Shown one piece after another: positions 55,545 through 64,000 of a stretch of 64,000 nt of DNA. Made by a program: the position numbers and the translations under genes. A model generated the notes under the pieces. That model saw only the letters and a program-made list of their open reading frames with translations, made no database searches and was not told where the DNA came from. This DNA comes from Agapanthus africanus (Eukaryota > Streptophyta > Magnoliopsida > Asparagales > Amaryllidaceae). Each line of letters begins with the position of its first letter. Within the stretch, counting starts at the first letter, position 1. The stretch is taken from the NCBI GenBank assembly GCA_030015575.1, contig CM057337.1, positions 298,740,044-298,804,043 of the forward strand. Direction: 5' to 3'.

Positions 55545-56189
55545 ACGGTTTTCGTCACTATAATTTTAAAAAGCTATCAGTTCCTTCAACGATATCAAGT
55601 TCTTTACGTTAAAGGTTTTCGCCAGAAACCATTCGTAGCCCTCCGTCATTTCAGTTAAATATTCGGTAGTATTCAAGCTATGTATTTTGACCTCACGCCA
55701 AGGCATAGTGATTGGTAGCTGCCGGGTATTTATCTGTTGCATAGATAGATGCGTTGGTTTGGGACAGTCGTACTACTATTTTGGCCTACGTCAAGGGTAT
55801 GTACGGGTGGGTTCAAATTAACCTGGATAATGACGGGCAGAACTTGACATGTGACTTATGATATTTTGACCTCACGCCAAGGTCATAAGAGCATGGGGCA
55901 GAAATCACATCGGGAGTTTCAAAAGAACTGAAACTTGCCAGGTATGCGCATACCTTCTGGAGTGTGACACCGTGAGCGGATTCCGTCACGTTATCATGCG
56001 ATGATAGTTGGATCCCGATTTCCACTGATGAGTTAGTTTACTCCTCGGGTAACCCCGACTAAATCTTCTTTCAGGTTTGGAGGAGAATTTGAGGTACAGT
56101 GGGAGGTTTCCAGATTAGATAAATTGGTAACCATTCTGATCTAGGTTAGAGTGCACGCTGAGTGTTTCTTTTCTCTCTCTCTTTGGCAG

Positions 56190-56255
56190 CGACCATTGAC
56201 CCGACCCTAAGACAATGACTCAGTGACCAAGTTGACCGAACCTTCTTAAACACCG
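56190..56255 (+). pseudogene. B2 gag entry remnant
   Basis: CGACCATTGACCC follows the acceptor-like AG; 40 bp on, KLTEPS then a TAA recalls the KLTESYLYDW and LTEPAYY gag entries of A and E. Nothing more of gag can be recognised, so capsid coding has been lost. Confidence 0.55.
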
Positions 56256-57010
56256 GCTTTTGGATTGTCAGAGTTGCAAACCTCATTGCCACTCCTACTT
56301 TTACCCTTTTCTCCAGGACACCCCGTTTTACTACGAACGTCCACTTCAATTGGACAAAACCATCGTATGGTTAGATACGAACTCGAAAGAATTTATTCGA
56401 GGATGGTTTCCGGTTCTGGAGAAAACGGATAGGATTATTCAGTTGTCTTTTCCTTTTACCCTCTCTCAGGTTACGAGTACTCCTTGGTTTAGGGGTAGTA
56501 CACCTATTACGCAAATTGGATTGTCTTCTTCCAAACCTTAGGCTGGTGCCGACCGGTAGGGAATGAAGAAAACCAATTAGCATAACGATGGTGTGCAGGA
56601 GGTATTAAGTTCAGACAAAGCAAGGGATTAGTAAGAGGGCAAAGTAAATTGCGACAGATATTCACGACCAAACCAAATATTTCGTTACCACTCCCACATC
56701 ACCTTTGTATTTCTCCAGGACACTCCGTATCACTACGAAGATCCACAGTTTATTTGGATACTCCATCGTATGGTTATATACGAACTCGAATGGAACTGGT
56801 TCCAGTTCGGGGATGGATTCTGGTTCAGGAGAAATAGGAATAAGGTTTATTCGGTTGTCTTTTATCTTCACCCTCTCTCATTGCGAGTGTTCCTAGGATT
56901 GGGACAGTACACCCATTATGCTTATTGGATAGTCTTCTTCCAAACCATAGGCTGGTGCCGAACGGTAGGGAAGGAAGAAAACCATTTGGCCTAAAAGAGT
57001 GTGCAGAAGG
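56254..57010 (+). repeat. Diverged tandem duplication of unknown sequence inside B2
   Basis: Two units of roughly 350-400 bp (about 56254-56600 and 56640-57010) share TTCTCCAGGACAC, ACCATCGTATGGTTA, ACGAACTCGAA, GTTGTCTTTT, CACCCTCTCTCA, TCTTCCAAACC and AGGCTGGTGCCGA. A 93-codon frame in the first unit (56260-56541) contains TIVWLDTNSKEFIRGWFPVL; the second unit reads differently. It occupies the gag-protease place, and WLDTNSKEFI could be a ruined WxLDTGSGSHI, but I do not recognise it. A captured non-element sequence is possible. Confidence 0.7.
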
Positions 57011-58500
57011 TAAAGACTAAAGACATATGAAGGGATTTGGAGAGGTGGCAAAGAACTATACGGTTACAGTCGTGAATCTGGAAGAGGCATTACTAGGAAT
57101 ACCAGAATACCCCATCGGAACATTTCAATGTTTCAGTTTCACTGTGTAATGTTAAAGGAAAACTGATTTCCCGATTAGATACTTACTCCAGGGTATGTAT
57201 TTACCAGGTACGATTCTCACATCTGTATGGTTTTACAGATGATGAGTGGGAGTAAGTTATTGGGAATTGGGTGATTATCCTCATTATATCGGGATTCGTT
57301 GTAATCGGTGATATTTGAGGAAATCACCTGGGCTGTTTGCCGGTCGGCAAATATTTGGTTTTGAATATCCGCTGTTATGCACCAATTTCAAATTGATATA
57401 TCTGTACGTCTATTTTCATAGAGTGAGATATACCTTTCTGAAATTATGTCTACGATATTTACCTATATCAGTGGATGGTTAGGTAAGGAGCATTAAACAG
57501 CGGTGTAATTCTTCTTAACCATAAGTACAGTTTTCAACCTACGACACACAGTGAATGAGTTATCAGACTCAAGGGACTTATACAAAGGATTGTATGTTGT
57601 CCAGGGTCCATCAGGACAGAGGGCTTGGTCCTCGTACTATATTCGGTTTACTTATGACTTCTCTAGTTTTTAGACAGGTGTTTCGCGGAAACACAGGGTC
57701 CAAATTTTGAGAAGTTATAGGTATTTGAATAGAGTAGAGAACCAGGTATAGCAAGTATCGGGATTCTTCAAAGAGATCGAAGATGTAGATACTTGTGTAT
57801 GGTATTCAGTTGATAGTAATGATAAAGAGATCTTTCTTCTCTTTCAGGTTACTCATAATTGGAAGTATTCCTAAGTTGAGTAACGCTGATCGGCCTCCTT
57901 CCATTTAGTTGACATGCGCTGGGGACAGCTGCATGATTAGAATCTGGTTCAAATAAATCAGTGCCTCTGATTCTATATTGGATATAGAACAGTTCATATC
58001 TTAACGATGTTAAGGTACGGGGAGTTGTCCGGTTTATGATTAAAACCAGACACTGGACAACTCAAGGCACGTTTCTGTAATGGCTGTTTGTGGGTTGACC
58101 CAGGCTATGACGAGGGTTGATTTTCTACCATCTGGATGAACAATAGCGACATTGTTCTAGACTCGCCACAGTTTTATTAAAGATGGATTTTTTCAAAAAA
58201 AACAGTAGTGGGAGTATGGTAGAACTGGAAGTGATTCCAGAACCACAAACGATTACGGAAGATTTGATAAGGAACCTAAAGATTCAATCTGAATTGACAT
58301 TCCATTGGCCACTCCACAGATAAGGTGGGTAACTTCAGGCACCCGAGAGGTACTACGGTAGCCTCAAGGACGGTGACAGGGAAGTTCTTGTTTACCCACA
58401 ATTACCATTGCTGTTGTTCCAGGGTGCGAGACCCGGCGGGAGGATGAGTATAGCGTCGTTCTAAACTAGTTTTAGAAGTGTACGTCTATATGACTCTGCC
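57011..58500 (+). pseudogene. B2 GAG-pre-integrase and integrase, heavily decayed
   Basis: Recognisable only by position and scattered words. Near 57495-57560 the DNA follows the NNGIYxLxxxxVFNxxxT part of GAG-pre-integrase. About 57750-57800 follows the IKTLRSDRGGEYLC stretch at DNA level (GAGATCGAAGATGTAGATAC). About 58050-58130 matches ARSVQCKFVGYPKNSKGYYF. About 58205-58300 reads SGSMVELEVIPEPQTITEDL, the integrase-RT linker also seen in A and G. Stops occur throughout. No function is possible. Confidence 0.65.
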
Positions 58501-59600
58501 AGAGGGTTGTCGTAGTCAGTGGGAGCAGCGGAAGCATTGGTGGACAGGTTGCTTATGTCTATTTATAGACTAGAGCAGATGTAGCGGAGATAGATCATCT
58601 GTTTCTGACGTGACAGTCATGGGTTTGACTTCATCAGAATAGGGGATGGATCTGTTGAGAAGGTAGTAGGGTGTGATATCCTGGTATTTGGATGCTATAC
58701 ACAGAGTAGGAAAAGAAACTCCTACACTACGATCGGTTATACTTTGGTTGTCACACAGTTGTTTCTCCACAAAGGAAATGGATTTTATATCAGACATACT
58801 GGTTACTAGATCTATGGTTTTAGATCTGGATTTGGGTGGTTTCCCAATCAGGGTACTTGACAGCATTCTAAGAGTATTTAGGATGGACGACTCCTGGCAC
58901 GGTAGTGCACCTGCAGGTAATGGAGTCACCCTCTCCAAAGGTGTCTTACAGACTAAAGGGGAGAGGGACGGGCATGATTGGCAGATCACTTGCTCAGGCA
59001 ATTGAGTCAATCGTGAGATGTCAAGTACCACACCAGATGTTGTTCTTGCACTAGATGCAATAAGTTGACATTAATCCAATCTTGGAGAAACAGTCGGAAG
59101 CAGTTTTAGAACATAAGTGGATGTTCTAGGGATATGATAACGACAGCCTCATTCAGGAGACAGTTATCATTCCAGGCTTCCAAGGTGACATGGACGACAA
59201 GGAGGTTGTCAGAGTTATAGTTTTCCTTCTGATGAGGGGAAGTATTTTGGACAGGCGGTCCAAGGCAATACTGAGGGAGGCATGGCGCGCAGGATACTGA
59301 TTAAGTTCAGTTGACGATACAGTCTAAGAAGTTTGGATTTGGAGTTCATTTATGAGCTAGGTCCCATCAGACATCCAGACATATTCTGAGACAGGTATTG
59401 CTCTTTTCGGGAGATGGCTTTCTCCGCGAACTTGAGATATAGAGAGACATAGAAAGAAACAACTAAGCGGATCCACTCACTGAGGCTATTCCTCGAACGC
59501 AATAGTTCCGCAAACGAGCTTTGTGAGACTGACTAGTAGAGGAGTTGGATGTTCGGTATCACACGGGCTGTGAGTATGCGACATCGCAATAATTAGCCTT
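58501..59600 (+). pseudogene. B2 reverse transcriptase and RNase H, decayed
   Basis: About 58500-58670 follows the PEGF...GSSGKVCKLLKSIYxLKQ part with stops. The frame 58673-59005 is open: WYLDAIHRVGKETPTLRSVI, FSTKEMDFISDILVTRSMVL, RVLDSILRVFRMDDSWHGSA and GNGVTLSKGVLQTKGERDG align in order with RT from YVDD to LSKEMSPKTDLERD of A and G. YVDD reads YLDA. Downstream, IPGFQGDMDDKEVVRVIVFL corresponds to the DSSFQSDKDDSKSMSGYVFT part of RNase H. That so diverged a frame stays open over 110 codons is notable. Confidence 0.82.
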
Positions 59601-59617
59601 GAGTGCAAGTGGGAGAT
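59601..59617 (+). other. Polypurine tract of B2
   Basis: GAGTGCAAGTGGGAGAT immediately before TGTTGGAGG. Confidence 0.93.
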
Positions 59618-61881
59618 TGTTGGAGGTAGTGCCCTCAGAGTCAATTATTGGATCACAGGTACGTGATTGCAATGATTGAGGGAGGACCTATCCCGGTAGG
59701 ACACTCTTACTCGAGATGATAGTATGCTATCTGGTTTACCTTTATCATCGTGTACTGTTTTAAGTGACCTGACACGTCGCTATTACACGTTGATAGAGCC
59801 CCTAGGATTCATGCTTGACCACCAGCAGTATGAGGGCGATCATATAAGTGGGAGCTGGGGGTCTATAAGCTTATCCTTAAAAGGTCCCTAGTCGTGGGAG
59901 TTTCGAGACTGGGCATCGATACTCCATTAGTAGACTAGTGTATACAGTCGAGACCCCGACGAGGGGCGGTGGCCGGTCTCACAAGCCACTGGTGTCAGTT
60001 GGATCACCTAAGATGTATACAGGTGCTCATTGGGTTATGAGTACACCGGACAGGACTCGCCGGGAACATGCTAGTTGGTCATATACCAGACGTCAGATGG
60101 CAGTTCCCTGGTGACATGTGTGCAGGTTAGTTCATCGACCTGGGGATCGTCATTTGTCTCGTGTGAGTTCCCACTGTACTTTGATTACTACCCTACCACG
60201 GCTCAAAGGAGTCGTGCAAACAGGTTTTAGTTGGGTACAGTCCCGAGCCACATGGAGGCAGTGAGCGTATCATCAGGGGTTCGTCTCTCCCGGTATTGGG
60301 GGTGAGGTCGTGCTGTGTCTAGGAGAGCCATTACACAAAGTCCTTGGCCAAGGCAAGGAGATTTACTGGTAGGTATTCCAGTAGTATCTCAGGGTGTTCT
60401 GGGCTACACTCCGACACGACTTGTACCGCTTTTGGGGGTCTGACTTTTACCAACCCCCTAGGCCCGCCATGCGATACTCATAGACGAACGGACCGGACTG
60501 CACGGATATTGTCACTGACAGGCTCAGTAGGGTTGTCAGGCTGAGTTCACTCACAGACGTCCCTTTTAGTCAATACTTGGTAGCCCGTTACGTATTGGCT
60601 TATACCTCTGACGTGTTAGTGGTTAAATCCACAACCGAGGTGTTGACGAGTCTTTAGAGTCCCCCACATTCAGTTACTCAGCTTTCGGGCGAAAGGTTGT
60701 AGAGGCCGTATGGAGATATGGCAAGGTCCGATCAGATACGTGCGGTATTGCACGGATCAGGATCGGACAGTCTATACTATAGGCCGTATGGATATATGGC
60801 AGGGTTCGATCAGATACGTGCGGTATTGCACGGATCAGGATCGAACAGATATTACTAGCCGGTTTTGGTATAAGCCGGGTCCTAGTATAGTACAGTGTAG
60901 ATTTTGTCTCATTGCATTTGTATTTCGGTCGAAATACAGATGCGGGTGTGTATGCACAGTATCGGGGTTTGCCTGTAATTTATTACGGGACCAGTTTTCT
61001 GGAGTTGCCAGTTTGCTTTCCGTTTCGGCCGATTTCCTTTGTTCCGTTCATTGGCCGAAGTTTGGTGGAGGAGGGCTTATTTGCATTGTTGCAAATAAGC
61101 ATTTGTGGAGGAGGTCTTTGCATATTATCATGTCATGATACTTGTCCCATCATTTGACTTCATAAACTCATGATTGCTTGACTTTCTTTATCATCATGGT
61201 TTTGATGATGGTTGTTGATGATGAGAGATGGTTGTTAGTTGAGTGTTGGTTTTCCTTTGTTATCATTGGTTCATATGATAACCATTCCTCTCTCTCTCTC
61301 TTGCTTGATATGAGAAAGACTCCCATGTTTTTTTGATACACTCTCATTTTCACTCCCTCCCTCATCTAGCATGGCCGGCCACTCTCTTGATGGGGGCTGT
61401 CCATACATTTTGGTAAGGGGTTTTTGGTTCATTTCATGTTGGAAAATCCCTTTAGCTCCTCTTCCAAAAGCTTGTATCATCCCTCCACCAAAATGGCATC
61501 TCCATGAACCCCAAAGTGAGACTTGAGGACTACATATTCTACAGCGAACCTTGGGCACGTCGAGTAGCCGGCTTCGTGCCCGAGTTGCCTCGGCATTGAG
61601 GTGGGAGCCCGTAAAAGAAGTAGGCGATGTGGTGCGCTTCCGGCGACGGGGAGGAGACGGGACATTCCGCAGGAGATCGGGACGATGATGAGAAGACCGG
61701 AGGACTTGGATCGTCGGTATATCTCTTTCCCATCTTATAGTTAGCTTAGACTTGTTAATGGTTTCGATCCGGGTGTTTAGTGCGCGGTGGTACCGGTTTG
61801 CTAAGTCCGCAAAATTTAAGTTTTCACCGCTTCCGCATTCCGGCGTCGGATTGACGGCCGGGGCGCCGCCGTGCACTTACA
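59618..61881 (+). repeat. 3' LTR of B2
   Basis: 2264 bp, nearly identical to the 5' LTR. Here the palindrome is perfect (CCTTGGCCAAGG, about 60342-60353), while the 5' copy has CGTTGGCCAAGG. Stem-loop at 60358-60390. Confidence 0.96.
60342..60390 (+). promoter_or_regulatory. LTR palindrome and stem-loop (B2 3' LTR)
   Basis: CCTTGGCCAAGG, then GAGATT-TACTGG-TAGGTATT-CCAGTA-GTATCTC. Confidence 0.7.
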
Positions 61882-62568
61882 ATTTCTTCTCTGTGATGTT
61901 TTCTACTGACGAGTTGGCAACTCACCCCTATTATGCTATAGTTTCTTGCAGGTTTTGCCGTACAGGTTTCGTTGCCGTTTTGCTGGCACACTGTTCCTTC
62001 CGGGTGATTGCTTTGGTAGGTGGGTTCTTTTGCATCAGGACCACCATTTATTTCGGTTGTATCTAGTAAAACTCCATCAACCAGACTTGTATATTGTTAG
62101 AGATAGATGACTGGTGTATATTCTTTCGACCTTAGAGTCGCGCGCTGTATTATTATGGTTTTCCTCTGGTTTTTCTTAATGATGTTGGATTTTTATCCTG
62201 AGTTTGATCCTCGCCTTTCGGCGTTGTATATTATATTGCATTGCATGGTTTTTTCCGCCGTTTGGCGAAGAGCTAGCTCCCGCTTGGGGAAGCCTTTATT
62301 CATTATATATGCTTTATCAGGTTTTGTACCCATTTTGGGTCAGTATTTACAAAGGAACCTCTGCCGAAATTTTCAGAAAAGACTTGAGATTTTAAAAATA
62401 CATATTTCGGCTTATGTTGTTAAACTTCTTACCTTAAATTGGTTTTCCTTCACTCTACTACTTTACTTGGTTTTGATTTCTGGGTTTGGGCTTACTTAGA
62501 TTACGTACGCCTCGAGACGTTTCGTAATTTAAGTACCGGTCATGTTCCATACTTTTCGGGTAGTGACA
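61882..62568 (+). repeat. D2 solo LTR, last segment
   Basis: Resumes after B2 with GACGAGTTGGCAACTCACCC, matching D1 5483-5501 (GAGTTGGCAACTCACCCCC). Ends TTTCGGGTAGTGACA at 62568, as D1 ends GGGTCGTGACA. Followed by TTCCC and element C. Open frames at 62107-62499 are chance frames that also occur in part in the D1 LTRs. Confidence 0.88.
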
Positions 62569-63276
62569 TTCCCGGTAACTTTTTACTCCGCCTCTCGGCT
62601 TGATGGGATTCTTCTTCTTCTTTCCCTTGGCCTTGGCTTTCGCGAAGGAAGAAGAAGATGACACAACAATTAGAGTGGGAGTTTTCGCTACCTTTAGCGT
62701 GCTCTCTGCACTCCTTAACATATTGAGGAGTTCAGGTAAGGACTTCTCCATGTTGTGCATGTTGAAGTTTACAATGAACTGAGCAAAGGCAGGGGGAAGA
62801 GACTGTAGAACAATATCAATATACTGTTCGTTCTCCATGGTCCAACCTAGGTCCTCTAGATCTTCGATAAGTCCAATCATCTTCAATACATGGTCACCTA
62901 CAGATGTGCCAGCAGCCATACGCATCAGAAACAACTTTCGATATGCCTCGTATCAGAGAGTACGAGATTGCTCTCCATACAACTCCTTTGTACAGAGAAT
63001 GATGGATTGTACATCTATCTTCTCGTACTGCTTCTGATGTTCATTGTTCATAGAAGCAAGCGCGATGCACTTGGCTGTTGCGCAGTCTATATCCCATGTC
63101 TTGCGGATTTCTTTATCGGCAACTGAAGAATCAGGGCCTGGGCTAGGAGGGGCTGGAGTAGTCAGGACATATCCAACCTTATCATAGGTCAGGGCAATAT
63201 TTACGTTCCTTAGCCAATCTTTGTAATTCGGTCCCGTGAGTTTATTCTTATCTAATAAAAGCTTAAGTCCCGTCAT
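62569..63276 (-). pseudogene. C gag (capsid part), one internal stop
   Basis: Minus strand. ATG at 63274-63276 starts MTGLKLLLDKNKLTGPNYKD, then WLRNVNIALTYDKVGYVLTT, AKCIALASMNNEHQKQYEKI and ILCTKELYGEQSRTL. A TGA replaces an Arg codon near 62950, after which YEAYRKLFLMRMAAGTSVGD, HVLKMIGLIEDLEDLGWTME, IVLQSLPPAFAQFIVNFNMH and LPELLNMLRSAESTLK continue. This is the full capsid portion of a Tork-like copia gag and the best-kept gag here. D2 cuts it after FAKAKAKGKKKKNPIKPRGG, just before the zinc knuckle at 38158. Gag assembles the virus-like particle in the cytoplasm. Confidence 0.93.
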
Positions 63277-64000
63277 AGGTATCAGCCATTTGGAGAGAGA
63301 AAAGAAGATACTCAGCGATTGCTCTTGCATAATTAGATTGGTTATTAATATTATCTAATCGATGTCTCCTACTGATTTTTATCAAATTTTCCTTCAAACC
63401 TTAAAAAGAAAACTAGCCAGGATTAATTGCAATCTACAAGTTCGCTAACCGGTCGGCCAGGCTAGTGTCTGTACTCCAAGGGAGGTTTCCCGTGCTTTCG
63501 TATGGACTTAATTAAAATAAATCTCGTTTTCCTAGAGGCGTAACCCCGTTGACACCTTTCTAGACACCTACTGGATTAGCTAATTATAAAGTGCAAAACT
63601 CTCCCGAGAGTAACTTTTACTCACAGTGGGATCGGGATCCAACTATCATATAAAAGGTATGCAATCTCATTGCAAATTTCAACTCTTGAAATTCCCGATA
63701 TGATTTTTACCCCTAGTGACTTATGACCTTAACTATGGTCAACAAATCATAAGCACTAGTCAAGTTCTACCCGCCATTTCGTGATTGATTTAGACCCACC
63801 CGCATGATCCTTAAATATGGTCAACAAAGTCATACGAATGTCCTAATCGATCGCATCAAATGCTTTGTAGGAAGACATCACTTACCTACCGTACACTGCG
63901 CCTTAACTATAGTCCACAAACGTGGCACGAATACTAAGTACTCTGCTTGCTAAAATGGAGGTAGGCAACGGATGGTTTTTATTAAAACCCTTAACGTTTT
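63277..64000 (-). other. C leader, gag-proximal part
   Basis: Minus strand leader continuing beyond the window. Contains three inverted-repeat motifs (63724-63750, 63808-63832, 63900-63925), GTTGGATCCCGATCCCACTG near 63635, GAAAGCACGGGAAACCTCCC near 63485 and a CAATCTAAT plus pyrimidine tract ahead of gag. Colinear with E 32240-32881. Confidence 0.8.

Larger units (their letters stand above)
53902..56189 (+). other. B2 leader: conserved untranslated region
   Basis: About 2.3 kb. L1 is present twice in tandem (54627-54761 and 54762-54891). L2 lies at 55083-55166. Two 100-bp modules follow (55308-55411, 55447-55544), then CCCTCCGTCATTTC at 55637-55650, three inverted-repeat motifs (55682-55708, 55777-55800, 55862-55887), and GTTGGATCCCGAT near 56008. 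It ends with TTCTGATCTAGG, a pyrimidine tract and GGCAG before CGACC. I see no coding in it. Confidence 0.82.
51621..61881 (+). mobile_element. B2: young copia-derived element with pseudogenised interior
   Basis: 10261 bp, LTRs of 2264 bp each, PBS and PPT, perfect TSD ATTTC (51616-51620, 61882-61886). I count about a dozen differences between the LTRs (about 0.5%), so it is the youngest insertion here. The interior retains a leader, tiny gag entry, an unknown duplicated block, and highly decayed integrase, RT and RNase H. B1 shares much of this decayed interior. The lineage has therefore been copied in its broken state. Confidence 0.96.

Noticed and set aside
56260-56541. 93-codon frame as a host gene captured by B2
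   Set aside because: No recognised domain; the second duplicated unit does not preserve the frame. Kept only as an unknown block.
62458-62934. Continuous 158-codon minus-strand frame as one protein
   Set aside because: Only the part above 62569 is C gag; the C-terminal 37 residues are read from the D2 LTR across the insertion boundary.

Overview
The window reads as plant heterochromatin built from nested LTR retrotransposons. I find no convincing host gene, RNA gene or CRISPR array. The evidence is Ty1/copia and Ty3/gypsy protein remnants, primer-binding sites of the plant initiator-tRNA-Met type (TGGTATCAGAGCC), polypurine tracts, LTRs of 2-4 kb and 5-bp target-site duplications (TSDs). The species cannot be told; an angiosperm with large LTR elements is likely. 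I use letter names for the elements.

Layout. The oldest layer is copia element C (minus strand), seen as three pieces: 27644-28171, 38008-38202 and 62569-64000. Three elements interrupt C: copia F (minus, 16583-27643, running off the left edge), copia E (plus, 28172-38007, TSD TCTAA) and gypsy solo LTR D2 (plus, 38203-62568 with its own inserts, TSD TTCCA/TTCCC). F's left LTR is itself hit by copia B1 (plus, left part outside the window, ending 16582) and copia G (plus, 16619-22795, TSD TCGTC). B1 is hit by gypsy D1 (plus, 2242-13709, TSD GGTTT) and by a probable gypsy LTR D3 (minus, 1-2147, running off the left edge). D2 is hit by copia A (minus, 39997-49731, TSD ATGGC/ATGGG) and copia B2 (plus, 51621-61881, TSD ATTTC).

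No element is autonomous. All pol genes carry stops, frameshifts or deletions. G has lost the first catalytic Asp of RT, A an integrase catalytic Asp, E the middle of RT, and F all coding DNA. Yet the B2 LTRs differ at only about a dozen of 2264 positions by eye, and the D1 LTRs are also close, so these two moved recently although their coding regions are old wrecks. They probably used enzymes supplied in trans.

The most interesting signal is non-coding. Copia elements A, B2, C, E and F share an approximately 2-2.5 kb untranslated leader between PBS and gag, with conserved blocks, a three-times repeated short inverted-repeat motif, and in E and B2 a tandemly repeated 100-bp module. Their LTRs, and that of G, share a palindrome (CCCTGGCCAGGG, or CCTTGGCCAAGG in B) next to a stem-loop whose two arms change together between families. 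This is what a conserved RNA structure would look like. A branch-point, pyrimidine-tract and AG pattern just before gag suggests the leader may be spliced.
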